64,000 nt of DNA from assembly GCA_946902985.2 (NCBI GenBank), contig OX336395.1, forward strand, positions 290,651,065 through 290,715,064. The letters are read 5' to 3'. This document shows positions 9,700-19,927 of the stretch, in pieces. Numbering within the stretch: the first letter of the stretch is position 1; the number at the start of each line of letters is the position of its first letter. Both the position numbers and the translations under genes were made by a program. Origin of the DNA: Meconema thalassinum. Its lineage: Eukaryota > Arthropoda > Insecta > Orthoptera > Tettigoniidae. Under the pieces are notes generated by a model, which saw only the letters and a program-made list of their open reading frames with translations, made no database searches and had not been told where the DNA came from.

Positions 9700-10055
9700 A
9701 GTCTCAGTTGCACTGCACTACGAATGCCATTCTAATGTTTTCAAATGTAAATGATCTGCGGTTGTCAGCCAACAAGTTTTCATATCTCGAAAAGCTGCGT
9801 TCAACATCAACTGATGTGATCGGAGCGTACTTGAAGTGAGGAAAGTGGTTTGCTGCTAAATCCTCCTCAATCCCATCCGTGCAGTAGTTTTCACCAGAAA
9901 GAATAATGTCTGAGATTTTGCATAATGTTTTATACCCGGCGTTATTGTCCAGCACTTTTTTCAGTTCTGATGCATTACCCGCAGCAATTTTGCCACGATT
10001 GTTACTAAGACTACAGTAGTTTCCAACCAGTTGATTAAGGAAATGGAATCAATAC
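9700..10055 (-). pseudogene. hAT transposase, C-terminal dimerisation fragment
   Basis: The minus-strand reading contains the hAT C-terminal signature: SVDVERSFSRYENLLADNRR, then SFTFENIRMAF. The family uses this domain for dimerisation and catalytic-core assembly. The clean ORF is 9704-9955; the frame continues upstream to about 10055 (SLSNNRGKIAAGNASELKK). Only the last 110-120 residues of a protein normally over 500 are present, with no catalytic residues upstream, so it is a relic. A related tail lies at 43402-43662. Confidence 0.85.
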
Positions 10056-10744
10056 TTTATAAATTATCTCGTATCAGCTACTAGCTTCTTCTTAACTCTG
10101 AGAGACGTAACTCTCTCATATAAAGCTGTGACATGACTAAATTGAAAAAAAAAATGGCCTTAAAAGGCCGATAAGACAAAAACAAATCTACCAAACTTAA
10201 GAAATGCTCTGAAAATGGAAAAATAGAAAAATAAAATGCAAAAAGATGCAAAATAAAAATGACATATTTGAAGATGAGGTGTCCCGTCCGGAGTTTCTAT
10301 GTACTTCAGCATTGTTTTAGACAGCTCAGTAAAATGATGACATGTCATCTTATAATCGTTATCGATGGTCGGGGTTGTGTTCCGGCGTATATTATGTTCA
10401 AACTTTGTGGTTTAAATGGTACGCGACTTAGTGAAGTCTGGAGATAAGCGGGACGAAGGTTTGTTCAACAGCGTGTCTATCTAAGCAAGGCGAGGACTAT
10501 TCTGTCTTCCATGGCCCGTGACACGAGAGGAAGCTCTAGTTTGCCTTTTGTAAAAGTCAGGGCCAAGTTCACTCCTTGATGTTGATGTGGTATCTGTCGC
10601 AAGGTCATGTTGAGATCATCAGTGCTCAGTGCCTCAAACAGGAATTTCGTAGAAAACCAATTTTGTACACGATTAGATGGTGCAACATCCTTTATTTCTA
10701 TCAGTTTGTCAAATCAGGATTCATGTCGTCATTCACTGATTAGA
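10056..10744. other. Unassigned, possibly hAT-derived interior
   Basis: No readable coding sequence. A short palindrome, TGGCCTTAAAAGGCC, lies near 10155. Nothing else is identifiable. Confidence 0.3.
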
Positions 10745-11545
10745 TGAACTGATATAGTTAAGAAAATAAGTAAATCACGTAATTAATTAAAGAGAGAGTT
10801 ACGAAATAAATGAATGAATGAATAAATAAATAACGAAATGAGTAAGTAAAATGACTGAAGAATGAATGAATGAATGAATGAATGAATGAATGAATGGGTA
10901 AATGAATTGAAGAATGAATGATGAAATAAATAGGGAAATGAAATGAAGAAATAACCAAATGAATAAGAAAATGAATTGAAGAATGAGTGATGAAGTTAAT
11001 TGAAGAATGAAAGGATGAGGAAATTAACTGAAGAATGAATGAAGAAATGAATAAGGAAATTATTTGAAGAAAGAATGAAGAAATTAGTAAGGAAATGAAC
11101 GAAGAAATGAACGAGGAAATGAATTGAGAATGAATAAGGATATGAATTGAAGAATGAACGAGGAAATGATTTGAAGAATGAACGTAGAAATTAAAAAGGT
11201 AATGATTTGAAGAATGAATGATGAAATAAATAAGGAAATGATTGAAGAATAAATGATGAAATGACAAAGTAAATGACGAAATGAATAAGAAAATTATTTG
11301 AAGAAAGAATGAAGAAATTAATAAGGAAATGAATTGAAAAATGAATGAAGAAATGAATAAGGAAATGAATTGAGAATGAATAAGGATTATGAATTAAAGA
11401 ATGAATGAAGAAATGAAAAAGGAAATGATTTGAAGAATGAATGATGAAATAAATAAGGAAATGATTGAAGAATTAATAAGGAAATTATTTGAAGAATGAG
11501 TCAAGAAACTAAATGACGAAATGAACAATTGAATGAATTAACGGC
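10745..11545. repeat. Degenerate GAATGAAT / GGAAATGAATTGAAG minisatellite
   Basis: Perfect (GAAT)n at about 10848-10895, then a long purine-rich array of imperfect units (AATGAATGAAGAAATGAATA and AAGGAAATGATTTGAAG). The 169-residue minus-strand reading at 10758-11267 (FISSFI- and HSFIHSFIHS-type repeats) is a by-product of the repeat. Confidence 0.85.
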
Positions 11546-11656
11546 TGGATAAGTAAATCAACAACTTATTAATGCGCATGAGTCATTTTCTTGACTAACA
11601 TACCACATACTTGGCGGTGGTGAACGGTCATAAGGCCCTCGGATCATGCTTATTAA

Positions 11657-11659
<3 letters not shown>

Positions 11660-11691
<32 letters not shown>
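11660..11691. repeat. (TAA)n microsatellite
   Basis: About ten TAA units immediately upstream of the LTR-like segment. Confidence 0.9.
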
Positions 11692-11692
<1 letters not shown>

Positions 11693-11910
11693 TTATTGGT
11701 TTCACGTTCCTTTTCACTACTGCAGTCAGGAAATCTACTGACACGGCTCCGTCGCATTTGCCGTTTGTCGGCCGGCCGCTTGCACACCGGGAACAAAAGG
11801 CATGGACCAGAATATTCGTGGCCCAACTAGTGTTGGTAGTCTCGAGAAGGTCTGAGAGTAGCTGTGAATCCTGGTCTACTCTAGAAACATCTGTGAGTCG
11901 TCTGCCCCGA

Positions 11911-11918
11911 TATATAAT
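11911..11918 (+). promoter_or_regulatory. TATA-like box in LTR 1
   Basis: TATATAAT about 370 bp before the AATAAA signal, a typical U3 position. Confidence 0.45.
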
Positions 11919-12281
11919 GGCGACCCTGGCCAGGGGGCGAGTGAGTGTGTTTTTATCAGTGCGACAGAAGTGTTGGGGGTGAAGAGCCGTGCGATTTGTG
12001 AAACCAAGGAGTGTGTTTATACCTGTGCGAAAGAGGTAATGCGGTAACGTGTGAATTGCGAAACAGTGTGTAGTATTCAAGAACAGTGAGTGTCAGACTG
12101 TGGCTTGTGAACTTGAGGAAGAGTTGTTGTTGTTATTTCTAGTGAGGACACCGGCCTCATAAGTGAGGGATTAACTGCGTGAGCAAGTGAAAGGGTGAGT
12201 GTCCTCCATAAGGGAGCAAACTTGAAAAAGACAGCTAATTGTTTCTATTTGCTTATTGTGTGGTGTAACTTTCTGACCTGC

Positions 12282-12287
12282 AATAAA
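12282..12287 (+). promoter_or_regulatory. Polyadenylation signal AATAAA in LTR 1
   Basis: AATAAA in a block conserved with LTR copy 2, where it reads TTTATT at 63616-63621 on the plus strand. Confidence 0.5.
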
Positions 12288-12375
12288 GCTAATACTTCTT
12301 TAAAGGACCATTTGTGTTGTGCTTTACCTAATTTGATCCAATTAACGAACTTGCTACTAGGGGTAGCACGTATCA

Positions 12376-13130
12376 ATATTATATGTCAGAAAACTGTATC
12401 ATAATGAGGGTCATTAAAGAATTATTTCTCATTATGAAGCAGTTTCTCCAACCAATCAGAGTTCATTCATTGACCAATTAGGTAAGGATAGCTTCGCACA
12501 TGCCTTCAAAATCCAACATGTGGGACATGAATTACATGATTTGAAAGTTCAAATTGGATATCGGGTCAACCATTGTACAGTAATTACAATCCCAAACACA
12601 AAGACAAAATCAGCACGAACCTATACGGTAAAATGAAAATACTATGACATATGCAAGAAATTTATGAATCTACGTCCAGAAGATAGCAACACAGCATCCT
12701 TCTATTTAAATTACCAACATGAAAAGTGCGCCCTCCTATATGTTCACGCAAATAAACTGGTGAATATGAGACAAGAAATAGCACTGTACCTTAATATCCC
12801 CAAATTCAATTTCTACAGTGACAGTTTGAGTAAATGCTGGTGCACATCGGCAGGCTGTAAACTTATGGCATTGCCAAGCAGACAGAGCGCATGCGTGGGT
12901 CAGAGAACTTGTAAAGTACAGATAGCAAACTCAGCGTTTGCACTCCGATCACTAAATTCAAGTGACTGAATCTCGAGAGATATTTATGAATATTTCTGTT
13001 CGAACATAAAATAAAATAAAGTTATAATTATCGTCGAACATAAACAGTCGTATGCAATTCGCCTATAATTGTAATTAGGACACTCGTTTGGAAATTATAA
13101 ACCTCGCGTCATAGCTCTGTTTTTGTGGCA
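12376..13130. other. Unassigned AT-rich sequence
   Basis: A 101-residue reading at 12664-12969 has no recognised motif. No repeats are shared with the rest of the window. Confidence 0.35.
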
Positions 13131-13420
13131 TACAGGTCCTACCAATATTTACGGACACCCGCAAATTACTTGGTCATTATTCCTGTCCGTATACCTTTGG
13201 TCTCAGGCATACGAATTTTTACAGGGACCTAGAACGTGTTCCAAGGAACATTTTGTGAATTTATTATGAAAACATCACTTTGAAGTTACGATTTTTTTTT
13301 GTTTAAGATAAGTGTGAAAAATAAGTGTGGTTTTTTTCATATTTAAAGCGATCTGGACAGAACACTATGAGGATTGCATCCACAGTTTTGGTTATGAAGA
13401 GAAGCAGTTACCTGTAGAAT

Positions 13421-13743
13421 ATTTATAGTTGCAATAGAACACAAGAATGAGTTTCCTTCAAGAAATATGACTAGTTTTATAGCCCGAAATGGAACCGCAG
13501 AAAAAGTCAACGGACAGACATTCTTTGGCCTTGGCTGAACGGGAGACTCTTCAAGCTACGGAGATCCTTTATGTTTCACGCTGTACTCCTACAGTTGCAG
13601 CACTGTATTGGATCAAGAACAGCTTCCTCCTAGGTCAAAGAATGTCTGTGTGTTGACTTATTTCTGCGGATCTATTTCGGGCTATAAAACTGGTGATATT
13701 TCTTAATGGAAACTCATTCTTGTGTTCTATTGTAATTATAAAT
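13421..13743. mobile_element. Foldback element nested in the Tc1-like element
   Basis: ATTTATAGTTGCAATAGAAC at 13421 is mirrored by GTTCTATTGTAATTATAAAT ending at 13743. The arms extend inward at least 90-120 bp through GAATGAGTTTCC, TTTTATAGCCCGAAAT, CCGCAGAAA and AGTCAAC (the right arm is similar but diverged), leaving a loop of about 80-120 bp. No coding capacity. The target duplication is not clear. Confidence 0.75.
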
Positions 13744-14525
13744 ACTAGTGCGCCCGCGCGAGCTTTCGCAACGTGAATATAGGTTTATGGGGTAGTAGGG
13801 GAGAATGTGGGAGAAGGAAGTTATAAATATTGAATAAATGTATTTATTGTTGTTAAACGGCATATGTACATGAGAAGAACACAAAGAAATATGTATAACA
13901 GTGTTTTGTGCTTGTTACAGCACCTCTTTGTAGACAATATTCGATGTTACAACGAATTCATCGGTTATTGTTTGCTCGGGAGTTTTTGCAAAGCATAAAT
14001 ACAGTCCGGAAATACAGAAAGACATATAGGTTGGACATCTTGCCAATGCCGCCGCGGTGCCCTGCGCTCTAGCGGCAGGTTCGCCTAGCAGTACGTCGCG
14101 GTACAAATAGTGTCAAGTCTTTGTTAAGGTATACTGGGTTGACAGTGCTGTATGAGCAGTAGAGTAACTAACGGGATATCATGTAAAGAGCCTCATTTTC
14201 TATACCGGTAGTGGAGAGCGCTACTCGCATCCAGTCGGCCGTGTCTCGTCAAGAGCTACTGTTGCTTGGAAACGACATGACTTGCCATTCCTTCATGAGA
14301 TTATTTTATGACTTCATAAGCCTTTTCTCGAGTGCAAAATGGTATTTATTTAAATGTGAGGCATTTAAGGAGTAAGTGTGTTTCGCGCACACATGGGGTT
14401 ATGCTGAACCTGTAGGTACCCCATATGTATAGGTTGGTGTTAATGGGACCTTATTTTCGGTACAAAACTGGAATGGGACCTTAGCAGAATAATATAGGGA
14501 AGGATTCTACAGGTATCGGTGTTTA
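13744..14525. other. Interior of the Tc1-like element
   Basis: A 63-residue minus-strand reading at 13915-14106 has no recognised motif. GTGCGCCCGCGCGAGCTTTC near 13750 resembles the GC-rich words at element ends near 39020 and 52485. No transposase motif. Confidence 0.4.
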
Positions 14526-14810
14526 TTCATAACCAAAATTGTGGATGTAATCCTCATAGTGTTCTGTCCAGATCGCTTCAAATATGAAAAAAAAAACATT
14601 TTTTTCACTCTTATCTTATACAAAAAAAGAATCGTAACTAAAAAAATCGGAACTAAAAAAAAAGTGATGTTTTCATAATAAATTCACAAAATGTTCCTTG
14701 GAACACATTCTAGGTCCCTGTAAAAATTCGTATGCCTGAGACCAAAAGTGTAGGGCCAGGAATAATGATCAAGTAATTCGCGGGTGTCCATAAACTTTTG
14801 GTAGGACCTG

Positions 14811-15139
14811 TAGCATTGACTGCTGTGACCAGGGATATTGTGAAGATACCTTATAGTTGTCACCGACCGGACATGGAGGCCTCACAAGTGTCGAGGGGAC
14901 GTAATACGATTACTCCACCAGGTAAGATTAGTCCAAACAACTCTTTCGCCAATTTCACGTATTATTGGTCATCTACGAAACCTTTCAAAGTTTCAAATTG
15001 TGAATCTACGTCTTTGGGTCCGTGTGAGACGCTCGCCTTGCTAGGGAGACAGTGTACGTTGATCTCTTGACAGTTGAGCGGCGATATACTGTAGTCAAGC
15101 TGCTGGCCCATGACCATATACGGGCCGGGTTTGACACTC
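14811..15139. other. Unassigned flank of the Tc1-like element
   Basis: A 90-residue reading spanning 14798-15070 has no recognised motif. Confidence 0.3.
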
Positions 15140-15235
15140 GGCGAGTCGTTCAGATTCCACGTAAAATGGAGGTCTCGTAGCTTATCATCGCGATATTAAC
15201 GGTCACTTGAAGTACGAGGATCTTTCCTTCCCTGC
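15140..15235 (+). mobile_element. SINE-3 3' fragment
   Basis: Matches the second half of SINE-3 (26296-26505): ATTCCACGTAAAATGGAGG, CGTAGCTTATCATC and TTAACGGTCAC. Confidence 0.65.
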
Positions 15236-15309
15236 CTAACCTCGCTCCTGCCTCTCATCTTTCTTTCCTGCTTTCCTTATTTCCTAAGTTCCTTATATCC
15301 TTCCTGCTG

Positions 15310-15796
15310 GCGGCTTCGGTAGCGTAGTTGGTAGCACGCTGACCTTCTATGCCCTAGGTCGCGGGTTCCAACCCGGCCGAAGTCGTCGGATTTTTTGAGA
15401 ACGTTAAAAATCCCTCAGAATGCTTACAGTCGGAGAGGAAGTAAGGCCGGCGGTCCCATGTCATAGATTTATAGCATTTTAAAGAACCTTTCACTAACTA
15501 CACTTGTATGAAGCTAAAATTTGTAGGTTAGATTATTTGATAACGCTATATTAATTCCAAATTTCGCCGCCAGGTGCTGCCTGCAATGGCATGTAGTAAC
15601 CAAGGCCGCAGCTAGGTGGCGTGGGCGGTAGCATTTGGTAGCAAAAGTAGGAACTACTTGAAAAATTGATCGTCTGCAGTCCTTACTTGAATCAAAGATA
15701 ACACACACTCATATAACCATCACAATTAACACTGGTTACCAGACAGATTCTACACACACCCAAAGTACACGGGGCTACATGACCGCGTTGTTGCTG
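15310..15796 (+). mobile_element. SINE-1 copy
   Basis: Head GCGGCTTCGGTAGCGTAGTT with box B variant GGTTCCAACCC. The body is of the shorter, diverged type also seen at 54318. The 3' stem-loop is incomplete (GGGGC then GACCGCGTTGTTGC) and the usual tail is missing. Confidence 0.8.
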
Positions 15797-16721
15797 TATA
15801 GAAAAAATACTCATTTTTATTATTACTTTCTTTACTGACATCTTGGCCATCAGCTCCGTGTACTTAGGTGAGCAATAAATTTGTCTGATGACATGTGTTT
15901 TATGTTGACCGTAATAGTGTGTGTAACTCTTCTTATTCTTATTATTATGGTTTGGTATTGGGCGGGTGCTCCTAGCATTTGCCTGGAGGAAGTGTGGCAA
16001 TACCCTCACTTTATTAATTCCTTCAATACGTAATTTTATAGATCTTGGATCGGCTACTGTTCTTTATAAGCCACATGTTTTCTCGATAATAAGCCTTGCC
16101 TATTCTTTCTCGGGTGAATATTCTCATTTCTTTCTTTTTGGAGAATTAAAGACTCTAAGTGGCCATTGTAGAGAGACTTGATGGGCCATATCATAAGAAA
16201 TGGTAGTTAAAGCGGTCCTAGTATTGCTCCCTGGGGAACTCTAAACTGGTCCCGTGGGCCATTTCAGCTCCAGTATTTGTTGAAAGACGGTGCTGATGTT
16301 AGATAGTTGCTCCAACACTCCCAACCGCCGTTGTATGTCTACCCCTGATAATTATTATTCCAGTTTCCATTGAGATGAGGTAAGATGCGACGATATTACT
16401 GTCTGTAGACAAGAGCAAGCGTGAGCTTTACTTTCCTTTCCCTTCCGAATTAGCCAACTGCACTGTACAGAGGTGGCCAAATTATTAGACTAGAGTTCTG
16501 AAAAACAGGTTTCAGTTGGATACAGTTCAGCCCGAGGTCTACCATCTTATAAACAAATTTTGAGAATAATTGCTTATTTAGATTGTTACTCGTCTTATTC
16601 CAATCTTCAGAAGTCCATTGTTGCAGTCCATTCACCCCATCTAATCTGCTTTTCGCCGTTGTAGGTGTGATTTTTGCTTTGCTTCTTGGCCGTCTGGCCT
16701 TCAGTCCTGTCTAGTATAGAT
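15797..16721. other. Unassigned sequence
   Basis: No coding signal. The region around 15840-15985 has phrases resembling the tandem repeat at 62585-62990 (ATCTTGGCCATCAG, GCATTTGCCTGGAGG), so part is probably an old retroposon. Confidence 0.3.
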
Positions 16722-17160
16722 GATGATAATAATTGTTGTTTTAAGGGGCCTAACATCTAGGTTATCTGCCCCTAATGGTTTGGGTGATAGTGAAAATGAA
16801 AGATGATCAAATGTAACCTACAACTAAAACTAACTGCTCTCTTACAAACTAGAAGAGGAGATGGGAAACAAAACGGAGAAGAATGTAAATAAAAGACAGG
16901 AGGAAAGGAAATGCCCTCAACCCTCGAAGAATGAGAATTGTGGGACTTGGAAGGAAGGAGAGCCGAGAAAGGCAGAGAGGAAAGAGGAGAGGGGCCCGCC
17001 CCTCAGGCAATGGAAGAAGGAAAAAAACCAGACCCATCTCAGGAAGCCCTCTGGGTCGCCAACGCCCGAACTCACCAGACCTGAGCCCTAGAGGGTGTAG
17101 CACAATCCAGGGTGCACCAGAAGTGGTGGGGCTACACACGCCCGGCCTCCTTGAGGGCCT
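16722..17160 (-). mobile_element. Retroposon 3' end related to the D family tail
   Basis: On the minus strand 16763-16722 reads the conserved stem-loop GGGGC...GGCCCC followed by TTAAAACAACAATTATTATC, as in D1 and D2. The preceding 16780-17160 is GC-rich and probably the body. Overlapping readings in several frames suggest compositional bias, not a gene. Confidence 0.55.
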
Positions 17161-17164
17161 TGTG

Positions 17165-17345
17165 CAGAAGTGTAATTAGGGGAGGATTCTTTTACGTGCC
17201 ATAAATCTATGACATGGGACCACCGGCTTTACTTCCCCTCCGAAGGAAGGCATACTGAAGAATTTTTAACGCTCTTACAAATCCGACGACTTTGGCCGTG
17301 GGCACAGAAGCTCAGCATGCTATCAACTACGCCACGGAAGCCGCT
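17165..17345 (-). mobile_element. SINE-1 5' fragment
   Basis: Reverse strand shows the tRNA-like head (GGCTTCCGTGGCGTAGTTGA, with a box B damaged by mutation) and the first 100 bp of the body. Confidence 0.75.
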
Positions 17346-17354
17346 GGAATAACC

Positions 17355-17420
17355 CATCATATTTGGGTAGAATCGCGTTGATCGACTTAAAAACACCAAA
17401 CTAGGCTACGCTATGAAGTG
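17355..17420. repeat. Fragment of inverted-repeat family G
   Basis: TTTGGGTAGAATCGCGTTGA followed by TCGACTTAAAAACACCAAAC is similar to the terminal arm at 48866-48945. Confidence 0.5.
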
Positions 17421-17517
17421 TGCAAGATAATTGAGCTAATGTGAATTACTTAATTCGTGTCGAGTCTGTATTATTAGTTCTGCGGGTAGCCTCCATTCGG
17501 ACTCTCAGGAGCCTAAA

Positions 17518-17640
17518 ATGTTGGCTTTCACGGCAGGGTCATTCAACTGCAGCAAATCTTGTAGGTGTCTGTTGTGGGGTTTCGCCAAGGTGTACCGAGT
17601 TGTGCTCATCATCAGGCTTCTGATACACTACACCTAGTCT
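17518..17640. repeat. Fragment of foldback family F
   Basis: GGCTTTCACGGCAGGGTC and TGTGGGGTTTCGCCAAGG parallel the arms at 59867-60198 and the motif at 49169. Confidence 0.5.
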
Positions 17641-17671
17641 CAACACACAAGCCCTCTTCTCCAATGATTTT

Positions 17672-17799
17672 AGCCTACTTTTCCCATTTTGCAACAATGA
17701 GGAAAAATTAGACTTATGAGATGGATCCGGGAAAATGTTTGTCTGTCTATCTGTCTGTCTGTATGTCTATCCCCGTATCTACTCCTAAATGGCTGAAGC
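17672..17799 (+). mobile_element. Modular element A5, 5' fragment
   Basis: AGCCTACTTTTCCC, hairpin partner, (GTCT)n tract and CTCCTAAATGGCTGAAGCG, then an abrupt switch into SINE-1 at 17800. No unit anchors are present. Confidence 0.75.
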
Positions 17800-17891
17800 G
17801 GGTTCAAACCCGGCCGAAGCCGTCGGATTTATTAAGAGCGTTAAAAATCCTCAGTATGCCTTCCTTCGGAGGGGAAGTAAAGCCGGCGGTC
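17800..17891 (+). mobile_element. SINE-1 internal fragment
   Basis: Starts inside the head at box B (GGGTTCAAACCC) and ends in the body at GCCGGCGGTC. Both ends are abrupt; it is the middle piece of a three-part chimera. Confidence 0.75.
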
Positions 17892-18185
17892 GTGTCCTTC
17901 TGAGAGTCCGAGTGCAGGTCTTTCTAGTCGACGCCCGTGGGCGACCTGCGCGTCGGGATGAGGGATGGAATGGATGAAGATGAATGAAACTGGGCAAGGA
18001 TGTGGCAGGAAACGGCCGTGGCCTGTCAGAAGGTACAGTCCCAGCATTTGCCTGGTGTTGAAAATTGGAAACCACGGAAAACCATTTCAAGGACGGCCGA
18101 TGGTGGGTCTTGAGCCCACGCGTCTACCGACTCAGCAGAGAGCTTGGCCCCATGACCTAACGCTGCGTTTTAGCCAGCGTAGCCA
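17892..18185. mobile_element. SINE-4-like repeat (tRNA-like part on minus strand)
   Basis: Contains GACGCCCGTGGGCGACCTGC, GGAAACCACGGAAAACCAT and a reverse-strand box B-like GTGGGTCTTGAGCCCAC followed by ACCGACTCAGC. I recognise these phrases from abundant orthopteroid insect repeats, from memory. Confidence 0.5.
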
Positions 18186-18299
18186 CTGCTGTCGGTGCCA
18201 AAATTAGCCTAGTTATAAGGGCTTAAGTGAAACTCTGCATTGACCCCGCACTAGCGCTCATAGGCATAGGCTACTGCTAATGTAATCGACTGGATAAGG

Positions 18300-18819
18300 T
18301 TTGATACAGTTCTCAAGCCTCCCTGCCCTGAGCTAATCGTTTCATCTCTACATAGCTACCACACATTACATCCGAGGCAATCTGTTTAACATATTCTAAC
18401 CTTGGTCTACCCCTACTGTTCTTGTCCTCGACCATTCCTTCCATAACTAAGCTTGCTATTCCTGGGTGTCTTAGTATGTGTTCTACCAGCCTATCTCTTC
18501 TCTTCATTAGCAGTGGTCAGAAACATCTCTCCTCTCCCACTTGTCTTCGTTTGTAACCCTATCTACCCATCTGATCTTCATCATTCTCCTGTAACACCAC
18601 ACTTTTCTCCTCTTTTCTGCTATTCCAATAGTCCAAGTTTCACTTCCATACAGCGCCACGCTCCAGACAAAGGCTTTCAAAAATGACTTCCTAATACCTA
18701 AATCTATATCCGATGTCAACAGATTTCTTTTCTGTAGAAATGCTTTCCTTGTCTGAGCCAACCTACTTTTTATATCCTCTTTGCTTCGTCCATCACTGGT
18801 TATTTTGCTTCTTAAGTAA
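18300..18819 (-). pseudogene. LINE alpha C-terminal copy
   Basis: Same protein as 180-470: ITSDGRSKEDIKSRLAQTRK, KAFVWSVALYGSETW, RRMMKIRWVDRV, GHILRHPGIASLVMEG and EYVKQIASDV. Frameshifts and a deletion near 18530-18620 (the VGEERCFWRLL region) break the reading. The N-terminal side is replaced by a SINE-1 abutting at 18820. Confidence 0.85.
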
Positions 18820-19353
18820 GCGGCTTCTTTGGCGTAGTTGGTAGCATGGTGAGCTTCTAGGCCGAAGATAGCGGGTTCAAACCCGGCAGAAGTCGTCGGA
18901 TTTTTTGAGAGCGTTAAAAATCCGTCGGTATGCCTTTCTTCGGAGGGGAAGTAAAGCCGGCGGTCCCATGTCTTAGATTTATGGTATGTTAAAGAACCTT
19001 CCACTAATTACACCTGTGTGAAGCTAAATTGTATAGGTTAAGAATGTAAGCAACGCTCTCATGTTCCTACGTCCGTTACCAAGAGCCGACTGCGGTGGCG
19101 TCTAGTAGCTAAGTTCTGAACTAGGCCTAGTAGTCGTTGACTGTGGCGTTTTGCGGCAAAAGTAGGAACTATTTGAAAAATTCAAATTTTCAGTCCTTAC
19201 TTGAAATTAAAAAAAACAGAGACACACACTAATACAGCCATCACAATTAACACCGGTTATCAGACAGATTCTACACACACCCAAAGTACACGGGGCTACA
19301 AGACCGCATTGCCGCAGCCCCTAAACTGAGGAACCAACCAACCAACCAACCAA
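18820..19353 (+). mobile_element. SINE-1, full-length copy
   Basis: Head TTTGGCGTAGTTGGTAGCAT, box B GGTTCAAACCC, long body like 2221-2752, 3' stem-loop and an (ACCA)n tail of four to five units. It sits exactly at the break of two LINE fragments. Confidence 0.87.
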
Positions 19354-19665
19354 CTCTTTACTTCCGAAAGTATATCAGGATGCCATATAGTTCCTCCAAT
19401 TCTTTGTTTTCCCGTATTGTCCATCTTCCTGCCTCATTCACCGCTCCATAAATCTTCCTCAGTATTTTCCTTTCCCATCTTCTCAAAAGCTCCTCTTCTG
19501 TCACGGTCATAGTCCATGTTTCCGAGCCGTACATTACCATTGGTCTTATAACTGTTCGGTACACTGTCATTTTTGATCTTCTACTGAGCATGCGCGCTTT
19601 GAGGATTTTTATCAGTGCCCAATAAGCTCTATTACCGGCTGCAATGTTAACAAACACCAAAGAGA
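19354..19665 (-). pseudogene. LINE beta, C-terminal fragment
   Basis: The minus-strand reading shows AYWALIKILKARMLSRRSK, TVYRTVIRPMVMYGSETWT and ERKILRKIYGAVNEAGRW, the thumb-to-C-terminal region of a LINE reverse transcriptase distinct from LINE alpha. Only about 100 residues remain. Confidence 0.8.
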
Positions 19666-19927
19666 GAATGTATATCCTTACAAAAGCATTAGAATGTAAA
19701 TAAATGAAAGTTCACAAAAAAATTTCTCGAAAATACATAAAAGAATAAGATTAAAAGTTAATATAAATCTACCTTATCATACTGTCTATCGGAAGTCGCC
19801 GCTGAGAGCTATGGGATATTGCCTCCAGCCAAGTATAATGGTATGGAACAGCGCATAAAATTTTAAGAAGATGAAGTCATCTAACCTTGGAGAGAATCCT
19901 GTTGAATCCTATTTATCGTTTTTAATA

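Larger units (their letters stand above)
11692..12375 (+). mobile_element. Solo LTR of an LTR retrotransposon (LTR copy 1)
   Basis: The 3' 430 bp aligns with the sequence at the window end (63524-64000, minus). Shared blocks are CAGTGCGACAGAAGTG, GAAACAGTGTGTAGTA, GCAATAAAG, GTGTTGTGCTTTA and a terminal TAGCACGTATCA / TGGCACGTAACA. A TATA-like TATATAAT (11911) and AATAAA (12282) fit LTR promoter and polyadenylation signals. The end CA at 12374-12375 is well placed; the 5' boundary is a guess. No internal region, primer-binding site or gag-pol sequence follows. Confidence 0.65.
13133..14810. mobile_element. Tc1-like element with about 270-285 bp terminal inverted repeats
   Basis: The left end TA|CAGGTCCTACC and right end GGTAGGACCTG|TA give a TA target duplication (13131-13132, 14811-14812), typical of Tc1/mariner. 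The inverted arms run 13133-13398 and 14526-14810 and are long and well matched, including GTGTCC-, CTGAGACCA- and GATCTGGACAGAACACTATG-type words (the last inverted). The 1.1 kb interior shows no transposase reading. It holds a second inverted-repeat element (13421-13743). It is a non-autonomous derivative. Confidence 0.85.

Noticed and set aside
10758..11267. 169-codon minus-strand ORF rich in Phe, Ile, Ser and His
   Set aside because: Direct translation of the degenerate GAATGAAT minisatellite.
11628..12080. 150-codon minus-strand ORF across the LTR-like segment
   Set aside because: Ends in poly-leucine from the (TAA)n tract and overlaps the LTR; no domain recognised.
13915..14106. 63-codon minus-strand ORF in the Tc1-like element
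   Set aside because: No transposase motif and too short; kept only as unassigned interior.
16849..17179. Overlapping ORFs on both strands in a GC-rich block
   Set aside because: Both strands open at once because of composition; the block lies next to a retroposon 3' end.
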